DNA of 64,000 nucleotides from Plantactinospora sp039889035 (GTDB lineage: Bacteria > Actinomycetota > Actinomycetes > Mycobacteriales > Micromonosporaceae), in the NCBI GenBank assembly GCA_039889035.1, contig JBDQQY010000005.1, positions 310,001 through 374,000 on the forward strand. The letters run 5' to 3'. The translations under genes and the position numbers were made by a program. Below the pieces are notes generated by a model. It was not told the DNA's origin. It saw nothing but the letters and a program-made list of their open reading frames with translations, and did not search any database. How positions within the stretch are numbered: position 1 is the first letter of the stretch; each line of letters opens with the position of its first letter. This document shows positions 57,269 to 64,000 of this stretch, in pieces.

Positions 57269-57973
57269 GTGTCCGCCCCCGCAGAGCCCGCCCCGATCCC
57301 GTCCCCCACCCCCGCCGAGCCGGCCGGCCCGACCGTCCCGGGCGCCGTCGTCGACCTGCTGGGCCTGGTCGCGTACGGCGAACTGGTGGCTTTCGACCGG
57401 ATGGCCGCCGACGCCCGGTTGGCCCCTGATCTGGATCGACGTGCCGTGCTGAGCGAAATGGCCGCCGCCGAGATCGCCAACTACCGGCGGCTCGCCGACC
57501 GGCTGACCGAACTCGGCGTACCGCCCGGCGAGGCGATGGCCCCGTTCGTGCCGGCGCTCCAGTCGTACCACGACTCGACCGAGCCGAAGGACTGGCTGGA
57601 GGCGCTGACCAAGGCGTACGTCGGGGACGCCGTCGCCGACGACTTCTTCCGGGAGATGGCGGGTTTCCTGGCCGAGCCCGACCGGCAGCTCGTGCTCGAC
57701 GTGCTGCACGGCTCCCGGTACGACGAGTTCGCCGGTCAGGAGATCCGGCTCGCCATCCAGGCCGACCCGAAGGTCGCGAACCGGCTCTCGATGTGGGCCC
57801 GGCGGCTGGTCGGCGAGGGGCTCTCCCAGGCGGGACGGACCGCCGGCGAGCGGGTGGCGCTGACCGCCCTGATCGCGACCGGCTTCGACGACCAGTCAGG
57901 GGTGCAGGCGCTGTTCAAGCGACTGACCGCCGCGCACACCGCAAGGATGTCGGCGGTCGGGCTGAACAACTGA
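57269..57973 (+). CDS. MiaE-like ferritin-fold protein
   Basis: The 234-residue protein begins with a Pro-rich linker. A four-helix ferritin-like domain follows: VVDLLGLVAYGELVAFDRMA, AVLSEMAAAEIANYRRLADR, WLEALTKAYVGDAVADDFFR and EIRLAIQADPKVANRLSMWA. It matches the MiaE_2 family (tRNA-ms2io6A hydroxylase-like), represented by Rv3210c in mycobacteria. Metal-binding glutamates are present (YGELVAF, EMAAAEI), but the ExxH pairs of true MiaE are not clear, so hydroxylase activity is uncertain. GTG 57269 is the best start. It is divergent from rhlE and convergent with the DUF3107 gene. Confidence 0.88.
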   Translation: MSAPAEPAPIPSPTPAEPAGPTVPGAVVDLLGLVAYGELVAFDRMAADARLAPDLDRRAVLSEMAAAEIANYRRLADRLTELGVPPGEAMAPFVPALQSYHDSTEPKDWLEALTKAYVGDAVADDFFREMAGFLAEPDRQLVLDVLHGSRYDEFAGQEIRLAIQADPKVANRLSMWARRLVGEGLSQAGRTAGERVALTALIATGFDDQSGVQALFKRLTAAHTARMSAVGLNN

Positions 57974-58048
57974 GCCGGCCGGGGCGAACGACTTCCGCTC
58001 CGGTCACCGGCCCCGGTGCTGCCGGTGGTGGTGGCGACCAGGCGGTGT

Positions 58049-58074
58049 CCCGCCCCGGGCGGTGCCGGGGCGGG
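58049..58074. terminator. Hairpin between the MiaE-like and DUF3107 genes
   Basis: CCCGCCCC (58049-58056) pairs perfectly with GGGGCGGG (58067-58074) across a 10-base loop. It lies between convergent stops at 57973 and 58087. Confidence 0.6.
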
Positions 58075-58086
58075 CGCGGGTCCGGG

Positions 58087-58314
58087 TCAGCGGGCGACGA
58101 AGCCGACCGCCCGGGGCGATGCCTCGGCGATCTCGACGTAGGCCACCTTGCTGACCGGCACGATGACCCGACGGCCCTTCTCGTCCGTCAGCGACAGCGT
58201 GCCGTCGTTGCTGCTGAGGGCGTCGGTCACGATCTGCTCGATCTCGGCCGGCGTCTGCGCGCTCTCCAGGACCAGCTCGCGCGGCGCGTACTGCACGCCG
58301 ATCTTGACCTCCAC
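58087..58314 (-). CDS. DUF3107 family protein
   Basis: This 75-residue protein, MEVKIGVQYAPRELVLES onward, with AEIEQIVTDALSS, LTDEKGRRVIVPVSKVAYVE and EASPRAVGFVA, is a full-length DUF3107 member. The mycobacterial counterpart is Rv3208A (TB9.4), which lies next to a TetR gene exactly as here. The function is unknown; it is small, cytoplasmic and highly conserved in actinobacteria. It begins with GTG at 58314, 66 bp after the TetR gene on the same strand. Confidence 0.93.
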   Translation of the reverse strand: MEVKIGVQYAPRELVLESAQTPAEIEQIVTDALSSNDGTLSLTDEKGRRVIVPVSKVAYVEIAEASPRAVGFVAR

Positions 58315-58380
58315 GTGGCCTCCTCGTTCGGGGCGAAAGATCCGCCGTCGGAAAGGCTATCCGATCCGCGCCGGTTACGT

Positions 58381-59019
58381 TCAGGCTGACTCGCCCTGCA
58401 ACGGAAAGCTCGCGATTCCGCGCCAGGACAGCCCGGTGAGCAGCGCCTCGGCCTCGGCCTTCGGCACCTGCCGCCCGCCGGCGAGCCAGAACTGGGCCGC
58501 GGTCTCGGCCGCGCCGACCAGCCCGGAGGCGAGCAGTTCGGCCCGGGACCGGCTCACCCCGGTGTCCGAGATGATGGCGTCGGTGATGGCGGCGATGCAG
58601 CCCTGCTCCACCCGTTCGACCCGCTCGCGTACGGCCGGTTCGTTGCGCAGGTCCGACTCGAACACCAGCCGGAACGCGCCGCTCTCGTGGTCGACGAAGT
58701 CGAAGTACGCCCGGACGGCCCCGCTGACCCGTTCCTTGTTGTCGGTGGTCGCCGCCATCGCCTCCTGGACCTTGGCCACGATCGCGTCGCAGTGCGTGTC
58801 CAGCAGCGCCAGATAGAGCTCCAGCTTCCCGGGAAAGTGCTGGTAGAGAACGGGCTTGGAGACCCCGGCCCGCTCGGCGATGTCGTCCATCGCGGCCGAG
58901 TGGTATCCCTGGGCGACGAACACATCCTGGGCCGCCGCCAGCAGTTGCTTACGCCGTGCCGAGCGCGGCAGCCGCGTTGGGCGGCCGGCCGTCTGCGCGC
59001 CGTTTCCCACCTGGGTCAT
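58381..59019 (-). CDS. TetR/AcrR family regulator (Rv3208-like)
   Basis: The 212-residue regulator has a TetR domain (about 15-62): RKQLLAAAQDVFVAQGYHSA, then MDDIAERAGVSKPVLYQHFP. The ligand domain has YFDFVDHESGAFRLVFESDL and LVGAAETAAQFWLAGGRQVP. ATG 59019 is preceded by GGAGG five bases upstream; the longer frame is not supported. The next gene on the strand encodes DUF3107, as in the M. tuberculosis Rv3208/Rv3208A pair, so it probably belongs to that conserved regulator group. The Pro-rich gene is divergent across 147 bp. Confidence 0.92.
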   Translation of the reverse strand: MTQVGNGAQTAGRPTRLPRSARRKQLLAAAQDVFVAQGYHSAAMDDIAERAGVSKPVLYQHFPGKLELYLALLDTHCDAIVAKVQEAMAATTDNKERVSGAVRAYFDFVDHESGAFRLVFESDLRNEPAVRERVERVEQGCIAAITDAIISDTGVSRSRAELLASGLVGAAETAAQFWLAGGRQVPKAEAEALLTGLSWRGIASFPLQGESA

Positions 59020-59166
59020 GGTCACCTCCGCTTCACCTCGCACGCCGTCGACTCGTTCCGACCGGAGCAGGGATCCATCACTCGACTGCCGAATTAGCCC
59101 GCCGCTGTAACTTATCGGCACTGCCACCACACGGTAGCCTCAGCGGGGGCGACCAAGGAGCGCACG

Positions 59167-62094
59167 GTGGACGAAACAGGGCAACCCGGAGCCCCCACAC
59201 CGGGAGAACACGGTAACGGGGCAGGTCCGCAGGGTGACCCGGCCCGTCCCGCCAACGGCTGGGCGGCCGACGCGGGCTGGTCCGGCGCCGAGGTCGGCGC
59301 CGATCCGAACGGACGGCAGTGGCACCAGGCGGTCGAGCCGGCGGTGAGCCGCGGCTGGGCTGACCATTCGGCCTACAGCCCCCGCCCGCTGCCGGTCTCG
59401 CCCAGCATCCCGATCCGCGAGCTTCGGCAACCGGTCAACGGCGTGCACCTAGGTGAGGTGCCCGAGCCGGAGCGGGGCTGGAGCGGCGGACCGGGCTATC
59501 CGTACGAGGTGGAGGGGGCCGATCCGGCCGGCCGGCAGGGAGTCGGGCCGGAGCTGCCGGGCGCCGCCGTCACGGACTATCCCGGGCAGCCGGGGCAACT
59601 CCCGCCGGGCGAGCCGGATCAGTCCGGTGCCGCCCGGCACGCCTTCGGCGAGCCCGGCTACGCAGAGCCGGAACGCGCCGGCATCGGACCGACCGGCCAC
59701 CCGCCGCGCTGGGGGGAGCCGACGGCACCGGCCTACCCCGGACCGACCTCCGCACCGCCGGCCGCGGTCTCGGGACCGCCCAGCGCCGCGCCGGCACCGC
59801 CGGTGGTGACGTCGGGCCCGCCGGCCGCCATCTCCGGACCGCCGGCCGTGACCTCCGGGCCGCCGTTTGCGGCGTCCGGGCAGGTGGGCGGCGGGGCGCC
59901 GCCCGAGCACCTGGTCGCGGCGGATTTCGAGCGCGGCCGGGGTTTCCGACCACCGTCCGAGCACGACCATCCGCCGGTGACCGAGATGACCGCGCTGATG
60001 CCCGCCGTACCCCGCCAGCCCGACCGCTCCCCGGCCCCGCCGCCCGTTCCGGAGCAGGCCGGCCCGGCGGGACCGGGCTGGGGTCCGGCGGAGATCGACG
60101 AGCGCGGACCGGCGCCGGTCCATCCGGCCGACGTCCGTGGTCAGGAGCCGGCGAACTGGTCATCCGGCTGGGCCCCGCCATGGGCCCCGGCCGGCGTACC
60201 CCCCGAGCAGGAGGGCGGCCGGCAGCCGGAGAGCCAGCACGCCACAGAGGCAGTCGCGCAGCCCGAGCCGGCCCACGAGCCGGAGATCCCCGGCGGGCGG
60301 GAGCAGCGCTGGTCGCCGAGCTGGGCCGCCCAGCCGGCGCAGCGGGTACCCGACTCGACGACCGGGCTGATCCCCCGGGAGGGGCCCGCCCTGCCACCGT
60401 CGGCCAACACGGGCTTCGCGAACCCCGCGGGCGCCCGGCACGTCCCGGCGGCGCCGGAGACCGCGGGCCGGCGGTCCGCGCCGAACGAGCCCGGCGGCTA
60501 TCCCGGGCCGGCCCCGCTCGGGCCGGAGGCGCCGGGCTACCTGCCGGGTCCCGGCGGGCTGTCCGGTCCGACCGGGCCGGAGTCGCCCCGCTACCTGCCC
60601 GGCCCGGCCGGGCAGGCCCCCTCGGCGCCCGGCGCGGAGCCGTCGGGCCCACCAGGCCCGCCTGCCGGGCCCGCCCCGGGTGCGGAGTCGGCGGGCCATC
60701 CGTCGCCCGGGCCCGCCCCCGCTGTCGAGCCTTCCGGCTATCCGTACGGGCCGACCGGCCCGCCGCCGGGTCCCGAGCCGGTCGGCTATCCGCCGGCCGG
60801 GGCCGAGCCCGTCGGCTATCCGCCGGTCGGGCAGGCGCCCGGATATCCGTACCGGCGGGAGGCCCTGGCGCTGCCGACCGGGCCGAGCTACCCCGGTACG
60901 CCGTACCGCTATCCGGAGTCGGCCCCGGCGGAGCCCGCGCCCGCCGCGCGGCCGGCGGACCCCGGTGACGTGTTGCCGCAACGCGTCCCGGCCGAGCCAG
61001 ACGTGCCCACCGTGCCGGAGCCACCCGCCGTGGAGCCGCCCGCCGAGACGCCCGAGCTGGCCCGGATCGCCACCCATCTGCGTCGGGAGGACGGAGCGGC
61101 ACAGCTGCGCGAGCGACCGGACGGCTTCGACGTCAACGCGATCCTGGACGCGGTCCGGGGAGTCGCCGGGGTACGCGACGCCTCGCTGCGTACCACCCCG
61201 GCCGGGGCGCACAGCCTGCGCCTGGACCTCGCCGACGGTGCCGATCCGGCCGAGGTGAGTCGGCACGTGGCACGGCTGCTCCAGGAGCGGATGGGGCTGG
61301 CCGCCGCCCCGCAGAACCTGCCCGGCGCGCCGGCACCGGCACCGGCACCGTCCGGCTTCACCGGGACCGCCGCGCCGACCCCGCCCGGCTTCACCGGGAC
61401 CGCCGCGCCGACCCGACCCGGTGCGGGGCAGCCCCGGCACGCGCCGCCGGCCGAGCCGGAACCCCGGGCCGAGCCGGTGACCGAGGAGCCGCGTCGCCGG
61501 CACCAGGCACCGGGTCACCGGGGCCGGGCCACCGTCGGCGAGCCGCCGACGGCGCCGCCCGGGGAGGCCAGCCGGAGCGCTTCGCCGCTCGGCGCCAACC
61601 CCAGCACCGTCGGCAGCTCCTACTCCGGAAGCCCGGTGACCACCACCGAGACCGCGCCGTCCCGGCCGCTGAACCCGGGTTCGCCGCCCGGCCCCCGGGT
61701 GATCATCGACCACGTGCAGGTGAGCACCTTCGGCCTGGACGCCACCGTCGAGGTACGGCTGGCCGCCGGGAAGCAGCCGGCCGCCGGGCTGGCCACCGGT
61801 CCCGCCGTCGACGGGTACGTGCTGCGGCTCTGCGCCGTGGCGGCGGCCGCGGCCATCGACGAGCTGCTCAGCGTCTCCACCCGGGTCACCGAGCGGGGCC
61901 GCTGCTTCGTCGAGCACGCGGCGGTGGTGCCGTTCGGCAGTTGCGAGGTCGCCACCGTGGTGGTGCTGCTGGTCTGTGACGGCTGGGTCGAGCAGCTCGC
62001 CGGCTCGGCGCTGGTCTCCGGCGACCCGCGGCAGGCGGTGGTCCGGGCCACCCTGGCGGCGGTCAACCGCCGGCTTGAGGCGTTGCTCACCTGA
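59167..62094 (+). CDS. Very long Pro/Gly-rich protein with conserved C-terminal domain
   Basis: The 975-residue protein is about 800 residues of Pro/Gly/Ala-rich low-complexity sequence, with repeated units such as GPPAAISGPPAVTSGPP and PGPEPVGYPPAGAEPVGYPP. It contains two small folded regions. Residues about 630-720 hold ELARIATHLRREDGAAQLRE and DVNAILDAVRGVAGVRDASL. Residues about 838-975 hold VIIDHVQVSTFGLDATVEVR, LRLCAVAAAAAIDELLSVST and RATLAAVNRRLEALLT, a compact alpha-beta domain. There are no membrane helices or signal peptide. I do not know its role. GTG 59167 has AAGGAG six bases upstream and a weak TTATCG-N17-TAGCCT promoter. The terminator at 62138 ends it. Confidence 0.82.
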   Translation: MDETGQPGAPTPGEHGNGAGPQGDPARPANGWAADAGWSGAEVGADPNGRQWHQAVEPAVSRGWADHSAYSPRPLPVSPSIPIRELRQPVNGVHLGEVPEPERGWSGGPGYPYEVEGADPAGRQGVGPELPGAAVTDYPGQPGQLPPGEPDQSGAARHAFGEPGYAEPERAGIGPTGHPPRWGEPTAPAYPGPTSAPPAAVSGPPSAAPAPPVVTSGPPAAISGPPAVTSGPPFAASGQVGGGAPPEHLVAADFERGRGFRPPSEHDHPPVTEMTALMPAVPRQPDRSPAPPPVPEQAGPAGPGWGPAEIDERGPAPVHPADVRGQEPANWSSGWAPPWAPAGVPPEQEGGRQPESQHATEAVAQPEPAHEPEIPGGREQRWSPSWAAQPAQRVPDSTTGLIPREGPALPPSANTGFANPAGARHVPAAPETAGRRSAPNEPGGYPGPAPLGPEAPGYLPGPGGLSGPTGPESPRYLPGPAGQAPSAPGAEPSGPPGPPAGPAPGAESAGHPSPGPAPAVEPSGYPYGPTGPPPGPEPVGYPPAGAEPVGYPPVGQAPGYPYRREALALPTGPSYPGTPYRYPESAPAEPAPAARPADPGDVLPQRVPAEPDVPTVPEPPAVEPPAETPELARIATHLRREDGAAQLRERPDGFDVNAILDAVRGVAGVRDASLRTTPAGAHSLRLDLADGADPAEVSRHVARLLQERMGLAAAPQNLPGAPAPAPAPSGFTGTAAPTPPGFTGTAAPTRPGAGQPRHAPPAEPEPRAEPVTEEPRRRHQAPGHRGRATVGEPPTAPPGEASRSASPLGANPSTVGSSYSGSPVTTTETAPSRPLNPGSPPGPRVIIDHVQVSTFGLDATVEVRLAAGKQPAAGLATGPAVDGYVLRLCAVAAAAAIDELLSVSTRVTERGRCFVEHAAVVPFGSCEVATVVVLLVCDGWVEQLAGSALVSGDPRQAVVRATLAAVNRRLEALLT

Positions 62095-62137
62095 CCCGAC
62101 CGACGGCCGGTCCGACCGGCGGGGCAAACGGAACGAA

Positions 62138-62173
62138 CCGGGGCGGAGGCATCCAGACGGGCCTCCGCCCCGG
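62138..62173 (+). terminator. Terminator hairpin after the Pro-rich gene
   Basis: A perfect 13-bp stem (62138-62150 with 62161-62173, arm CCGGGGCGGAGGC) with a 10-base loop lies 44 bp after the stop codon. Confidence 0.8.
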
Positions 62174-62239
62174 ACCCGTTCCCGGCCCGGCCTGGTCCGG
62201 CCCGCCGCGTGATCTCCGTACGGCCGGCACACTTGACTC

Positions 62240-63205
62240 ATGAAGCGTGCGCTGCTGGCGGCGGACGAGTCGATCGTCCGGGACGAGGTGCCGCCACCCT
62301 GGCCCGGCCGGGGCGTACGGATCGACGGCTCGATCACCTACGTCCGGGAGACCCCGGCCACCCGGTCGGACGCCGAGCCGGCGCTCTACGTGCACGGGCT
62401 GGGCGGCTCGGCCCAGAACTGGACCGACCTCGCCGGTCTGCTCGCCGACCGGCTCGACGGGCACGCCATCGACCTGCCCGGTTTCGGGCGGAGCGACCCG
62501 GCCCGGAAATACACCATCCCGGCCTTCGCCGACCGGGTGATCCGGTACATCGAGCACTCCGGTCGGGGGCCGGTGCACCTGTTCGGCAACTCGCTCGGCG
62601 GTGCGGTCTCGGTACGCGTCGCCGGTCTCCGCCCCGACCTGGTCCGTACGCTCACCCTGGTCTCACCGGCGATGCCGTTCCTGGACCCGCGCCGGTCGCT
62701 CCAGGGCCGGGTACTGCCACTGCTGGCGGTGCCCATGGCGGAACGGTTCGCCTCGCGCTGGCTGACCCAGTTGCCGCCGGAGGAGATGGCCCGGCAGGTG
62801 ATGGAGGCGTGTGTCGCCGACACCACCCGGATCTGCGACCAGCGCCGGCTGGAGGCGATCGAGGAGATCCGGATCCGGTACACGGCCGAGCACTACGCGG
62901 CGGCCTATCTGCGTACGCTGCGCGGTCTGGTCGGCAGTTTCGTCCGGGCGTACCTGCCGGGGTCCGGCTCGCTGTGGCGGATCGCCAGCATGATCACCGC
63001 CCCGACCCTGGTGATCGGCGGCGGGCAGGACCGGCTGGTCGACGTCCGGGTACCGGCGCAGGTGGCCCGGGCGATCCCGGACAGTCGACTGCTGCTGCTG
63101 GCCGGCGTCGGGCACGTCCCGCAGCTCGAGGTTCCCCGGACGGTCGCCCGGGCGGCGCTGGCGCTGCTGGACGAGACCAGCCCGCTGCCGACCGCCCCCC
63201 GCTGA
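62240..63205 (+). CDS. Alpha/beta-fold hydrolase
   Basis: The 321-residue protein has ALYVHGLGGSAQNW (oxyanion loop, about 48-61), IDLPGFGRSDPA, the nucleophile elbow HLFGNSLGGAVSVRVAG (Ser near residue 117), an alpha-helical cap (about 150-245), TLVIGGGQDRLVDVRVP with the acidic residue, and the late VGHVPQLEVP histidine. All triad residues are present. It resembles epoxide-hydrolase/lipase-like actinomycete enzymes; the substrate is unknown. No Shine-Dalgarno sequence precedes ATG 62240, which may mean a leaderless or weakly translated message. It precedes the DUF3152 gene by 92 bp. Confidence 0.88.
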   Translation: MKRALLAADESIVRDEVPPPWPGRGVRIDGSITYVRETPATRSDAEPALYVHGLGGSAQNWTDLAGLLADRLDGHAIDLPGFGRSDPARKYTIPAFADRVIRYIEHSGRGPVHLFGNSLGGAVSVRVAGLRPDLVRTLTLVSPAMPFLDPRRSLQGRVLPLLAVPMAERFASRWLTQLPPEEMARQVMEACVADTTRICDQRRLEAIEEIRIRYTAEHYAAAYLRTLRGLVGSFVRAYLPGSGSLWRIASMITAPTLVIGGGQDRLVDVRVPAQVARAIPDSRLLLLAGVGHVPQLEVPRTVARAALALLDETSPLPTAPR

Positions 63206-63297
63206 CCGCCGCCCCGGTACCGCCGCCGGCCGACTCCGGCGGGTGATCTGGAGTTGTGGGTGCAACCAACCGGGCGGGCCGGGCGTACTAAGTAACT

Positions 63298-64000
63298 GTG
63301 TGGAAGAGAGAGCGTCGCCAACCCCCGGCACCGGGTGCCGTACCGCCGGCTCCCGACTCGCCGCACCGGCGCCCGGCTCGGCGGTTCCGGCGCGGCCGGA
63401 GGCTGGCGGTGCTCATGCTGGCGGTGGCCGGCGCGGTCGGGGTGGTCGGGGTCCTGGTGCCACCGGCCGACCGGTTGACCGGGGACGAGCCGCAGGCCGC
63501 CGCCCAGCCGGCCGTACCGGCGACGACGCCGGCCGCCGTCGCGACCGCCACCCCGACGCCCACACCGAGCCGGCCGCCCGCGCCGGTGCTACGGCTCACC
63601 GACCCGGTGCCGTCGACCGGGCCGGGCAGTTTCAGCTACGCCACCGGCCGGGGTGAGGTGCTGGGTCGGGCCGGGGCGGTGCGGCGCTACCGGGTGGCGG
63701 TGGAGCGGAACGTCGACGAGCACGTCGCGGAGTTCGCCGCGAAGGTGGACGCCTCGCTGGCCGACCCGCGCAGTTGGATCGGCAGCGGGCGGCTGCGGTT
63801 GCAGCGGGTACCGGACAAGGCCGGGCACGACTTCACGGTGTACCTGGTCACCGCCGGTACGGCCCGGCAGATGTGCGCCGCGTCCGGAGTGGACATCCGG
63901 GTCGGCGGCAAGCCGTACACCTCCTGCCGGGGCACCGGACGGGTCATCATCAACCTGGACCGCTGGGTGCGCTCCGTCCCGCACTACGTGTCGGCCAAGG
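63298..64000 (+). CDS. DUF3152 protein (3' end outside the window)
   Basis: About 234 codons are visible. The start GTG 63298 gives VWKRERRQPPAPGAVPPAPD, then a basic stretch, one membrane helix (LAVLMLAVAGAVGVVGVLVP), a Pro/Thr-rich linker and the beginning of a DUF3152 domain: SFSYATGRGEVLGRAGAVRR, RYRVAVERNVDEHVAEFAAK and LTDPRSW-like DPRSWIGSGRLRL. DUF3152 occurs in Rv3207c, which lies in the same neighbourhood in mycobacteria, and is related to exported zinc-peptidase-like proteins. The C-terminal HExxH-like part would be beyond 64000. The gene is incomplete only because the window ends. Confidence 0.87.
   Translation, partial: MWKRERRQPPAPGAVPPAPDSPHRRPARRFRRGRRLAVLMLAVAGAVGVVGVLVPPADRLTGDEPQAAAQPAVPATTPAAVATATPTPTPSRPPAPVLRLTDPVPSTGPGSFSYATGRGEVLGRAGAVRRYRVAVERNVDEHVAEFAAKVDASLADPRSWIGSGRLRLQRVPDKAGHDFTVYLVTAGTARQMCAASGVDIRVGGKPYTSCRGTGRVIINLDRWVRSVPHYVSAK

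Noticed and set aside
55969..57480. A 503-residue minus-strand frame overlapping rhlE
   Set aside because: It is out of frame with the helicase motifs and low-complexity over most of its length. It is a GC-bias shadow of rhlE and its leader.
1..64000. CRISPR arrays, tRNA or rRNA genes, transposases or integrases
   Set aside because: No spaced repeats of the right length, no tRNA T-loop with acceptor stem, no rRNA-like segment and no DDE or tyrosine-recombinase motif were seen in the reading frames.

Overview
The window is chromosomal DNA from a high-GC actinomycete. Almost every gene shows strong third-position GC bias, GTG starts are frequent, and several Shine-Dalgarno sequences read GGAGG or AAGGAG. 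The gene families (SARP/BTAD regulators, an AbiEi/DUF559 protein, DUF3107, DUF3152, a CHASE3 kinase, a GH9 cellulase with a CebR-type box) and the GAGCGTAGCGAGCG-type dispersed sequence point to the family Micromonosporaceae (Micromonospora, Plantactinospora and relatives). That placement is inference; there is no rRNA or tRNA gene to confirm it.

Layout. 1-9.7 kb: mixed housekeeping and stress genes (a TetR/hydrolase divergent pair with an operator-like palindrome, a YciI-like protein, a Crp-type regulator with a tandem-repeat tail, a quinone reductase, a BON-methyltransferase fusion, an ABC-F protein, a ROK kinase, small TPR and Smr proteins, a GNAT enzyme and a DHFR-like reductase), plus a 58-codon remnant of what looks like an Ntn-hydrolase. 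9.7-16.3 kb: a large AfsR-like regulator, a secreted HNH nuclease, a holin-like protein, an orphan two-helix membrane protein and a D-amino-acid oxidase. 16.8-24.7 kb: a secreted GH9 cellulase behind a CebR-like operator, convergent with an envelope set (M28 peptidase with multiple membrane helices, Pro-rich membrane protein, polysaccharide deacetylase/glycosyltransferase fusion). 24.8-29.6 kb: a signalling operon with overlapping genes (REC-PP2C phosphatase, CHASE3 histidine kinase, single-domain response regulator, inositol-monophosphatase-like enzyme). 29.6-34.4 kb: a coiled-coil wall protein behind a highly structured leader, a membrane spermidine-synthase-like protein, and a Ser/Thr kinase with an external carbohydrate-binding-like domain.

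34.5-39.5 kb: a complete five-gene branched-chain amino acid/amide ABC transporter, whose gene junctions contain repeats that keep translational coupling. 39.5-42.7 kb: a DUF559 nuclease-like gene bracketed by two homologous 50-nt palindromes, then a drug-efflux MFS gene and its TetR regulator, divergent across two GTTATC-N4-GATAAC operators. 42.9-53.8 kb: a lipoprotein, a BTAD regulator fused to a membrane helix-hairpin-helix protein, a convergent membrane receptor with a periplasmic-binding-protein ectodomain, a RecQ helicase fused to a phosphoribosyltransferase-like domain, an NlpC/P60 peptidase, a His-rich membrane protein and an XRE-type regulator. 54-64 kb: methyltransferase and DEAD-box helicase operon, MiaE-like ferritin-fold protein, DUF3107, TetR, a very long Pro/Gly-rich protein, alpha/beta hydrolase and a truncated DUF3152 gene. 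This last block matches the Mycobacterium tuberculosis Rv3211-Rv3207c neighbourhood from memory of that locus, with an extra Pro-rich gene inserted.

There is no CRISPR array, recognisable transposase, integrase, tRNA, rRNA or biosynthetic megasynthase. The most unusual items are the BTAD-membrane-HhH fusion, the NTPase-like/periplasmic-binding receptor facing it, the paired covarying palindromes around the DUF559 gene, the structured leader at 29.64-29.90 kb, and the micro-ORF that bridges livG and livF.
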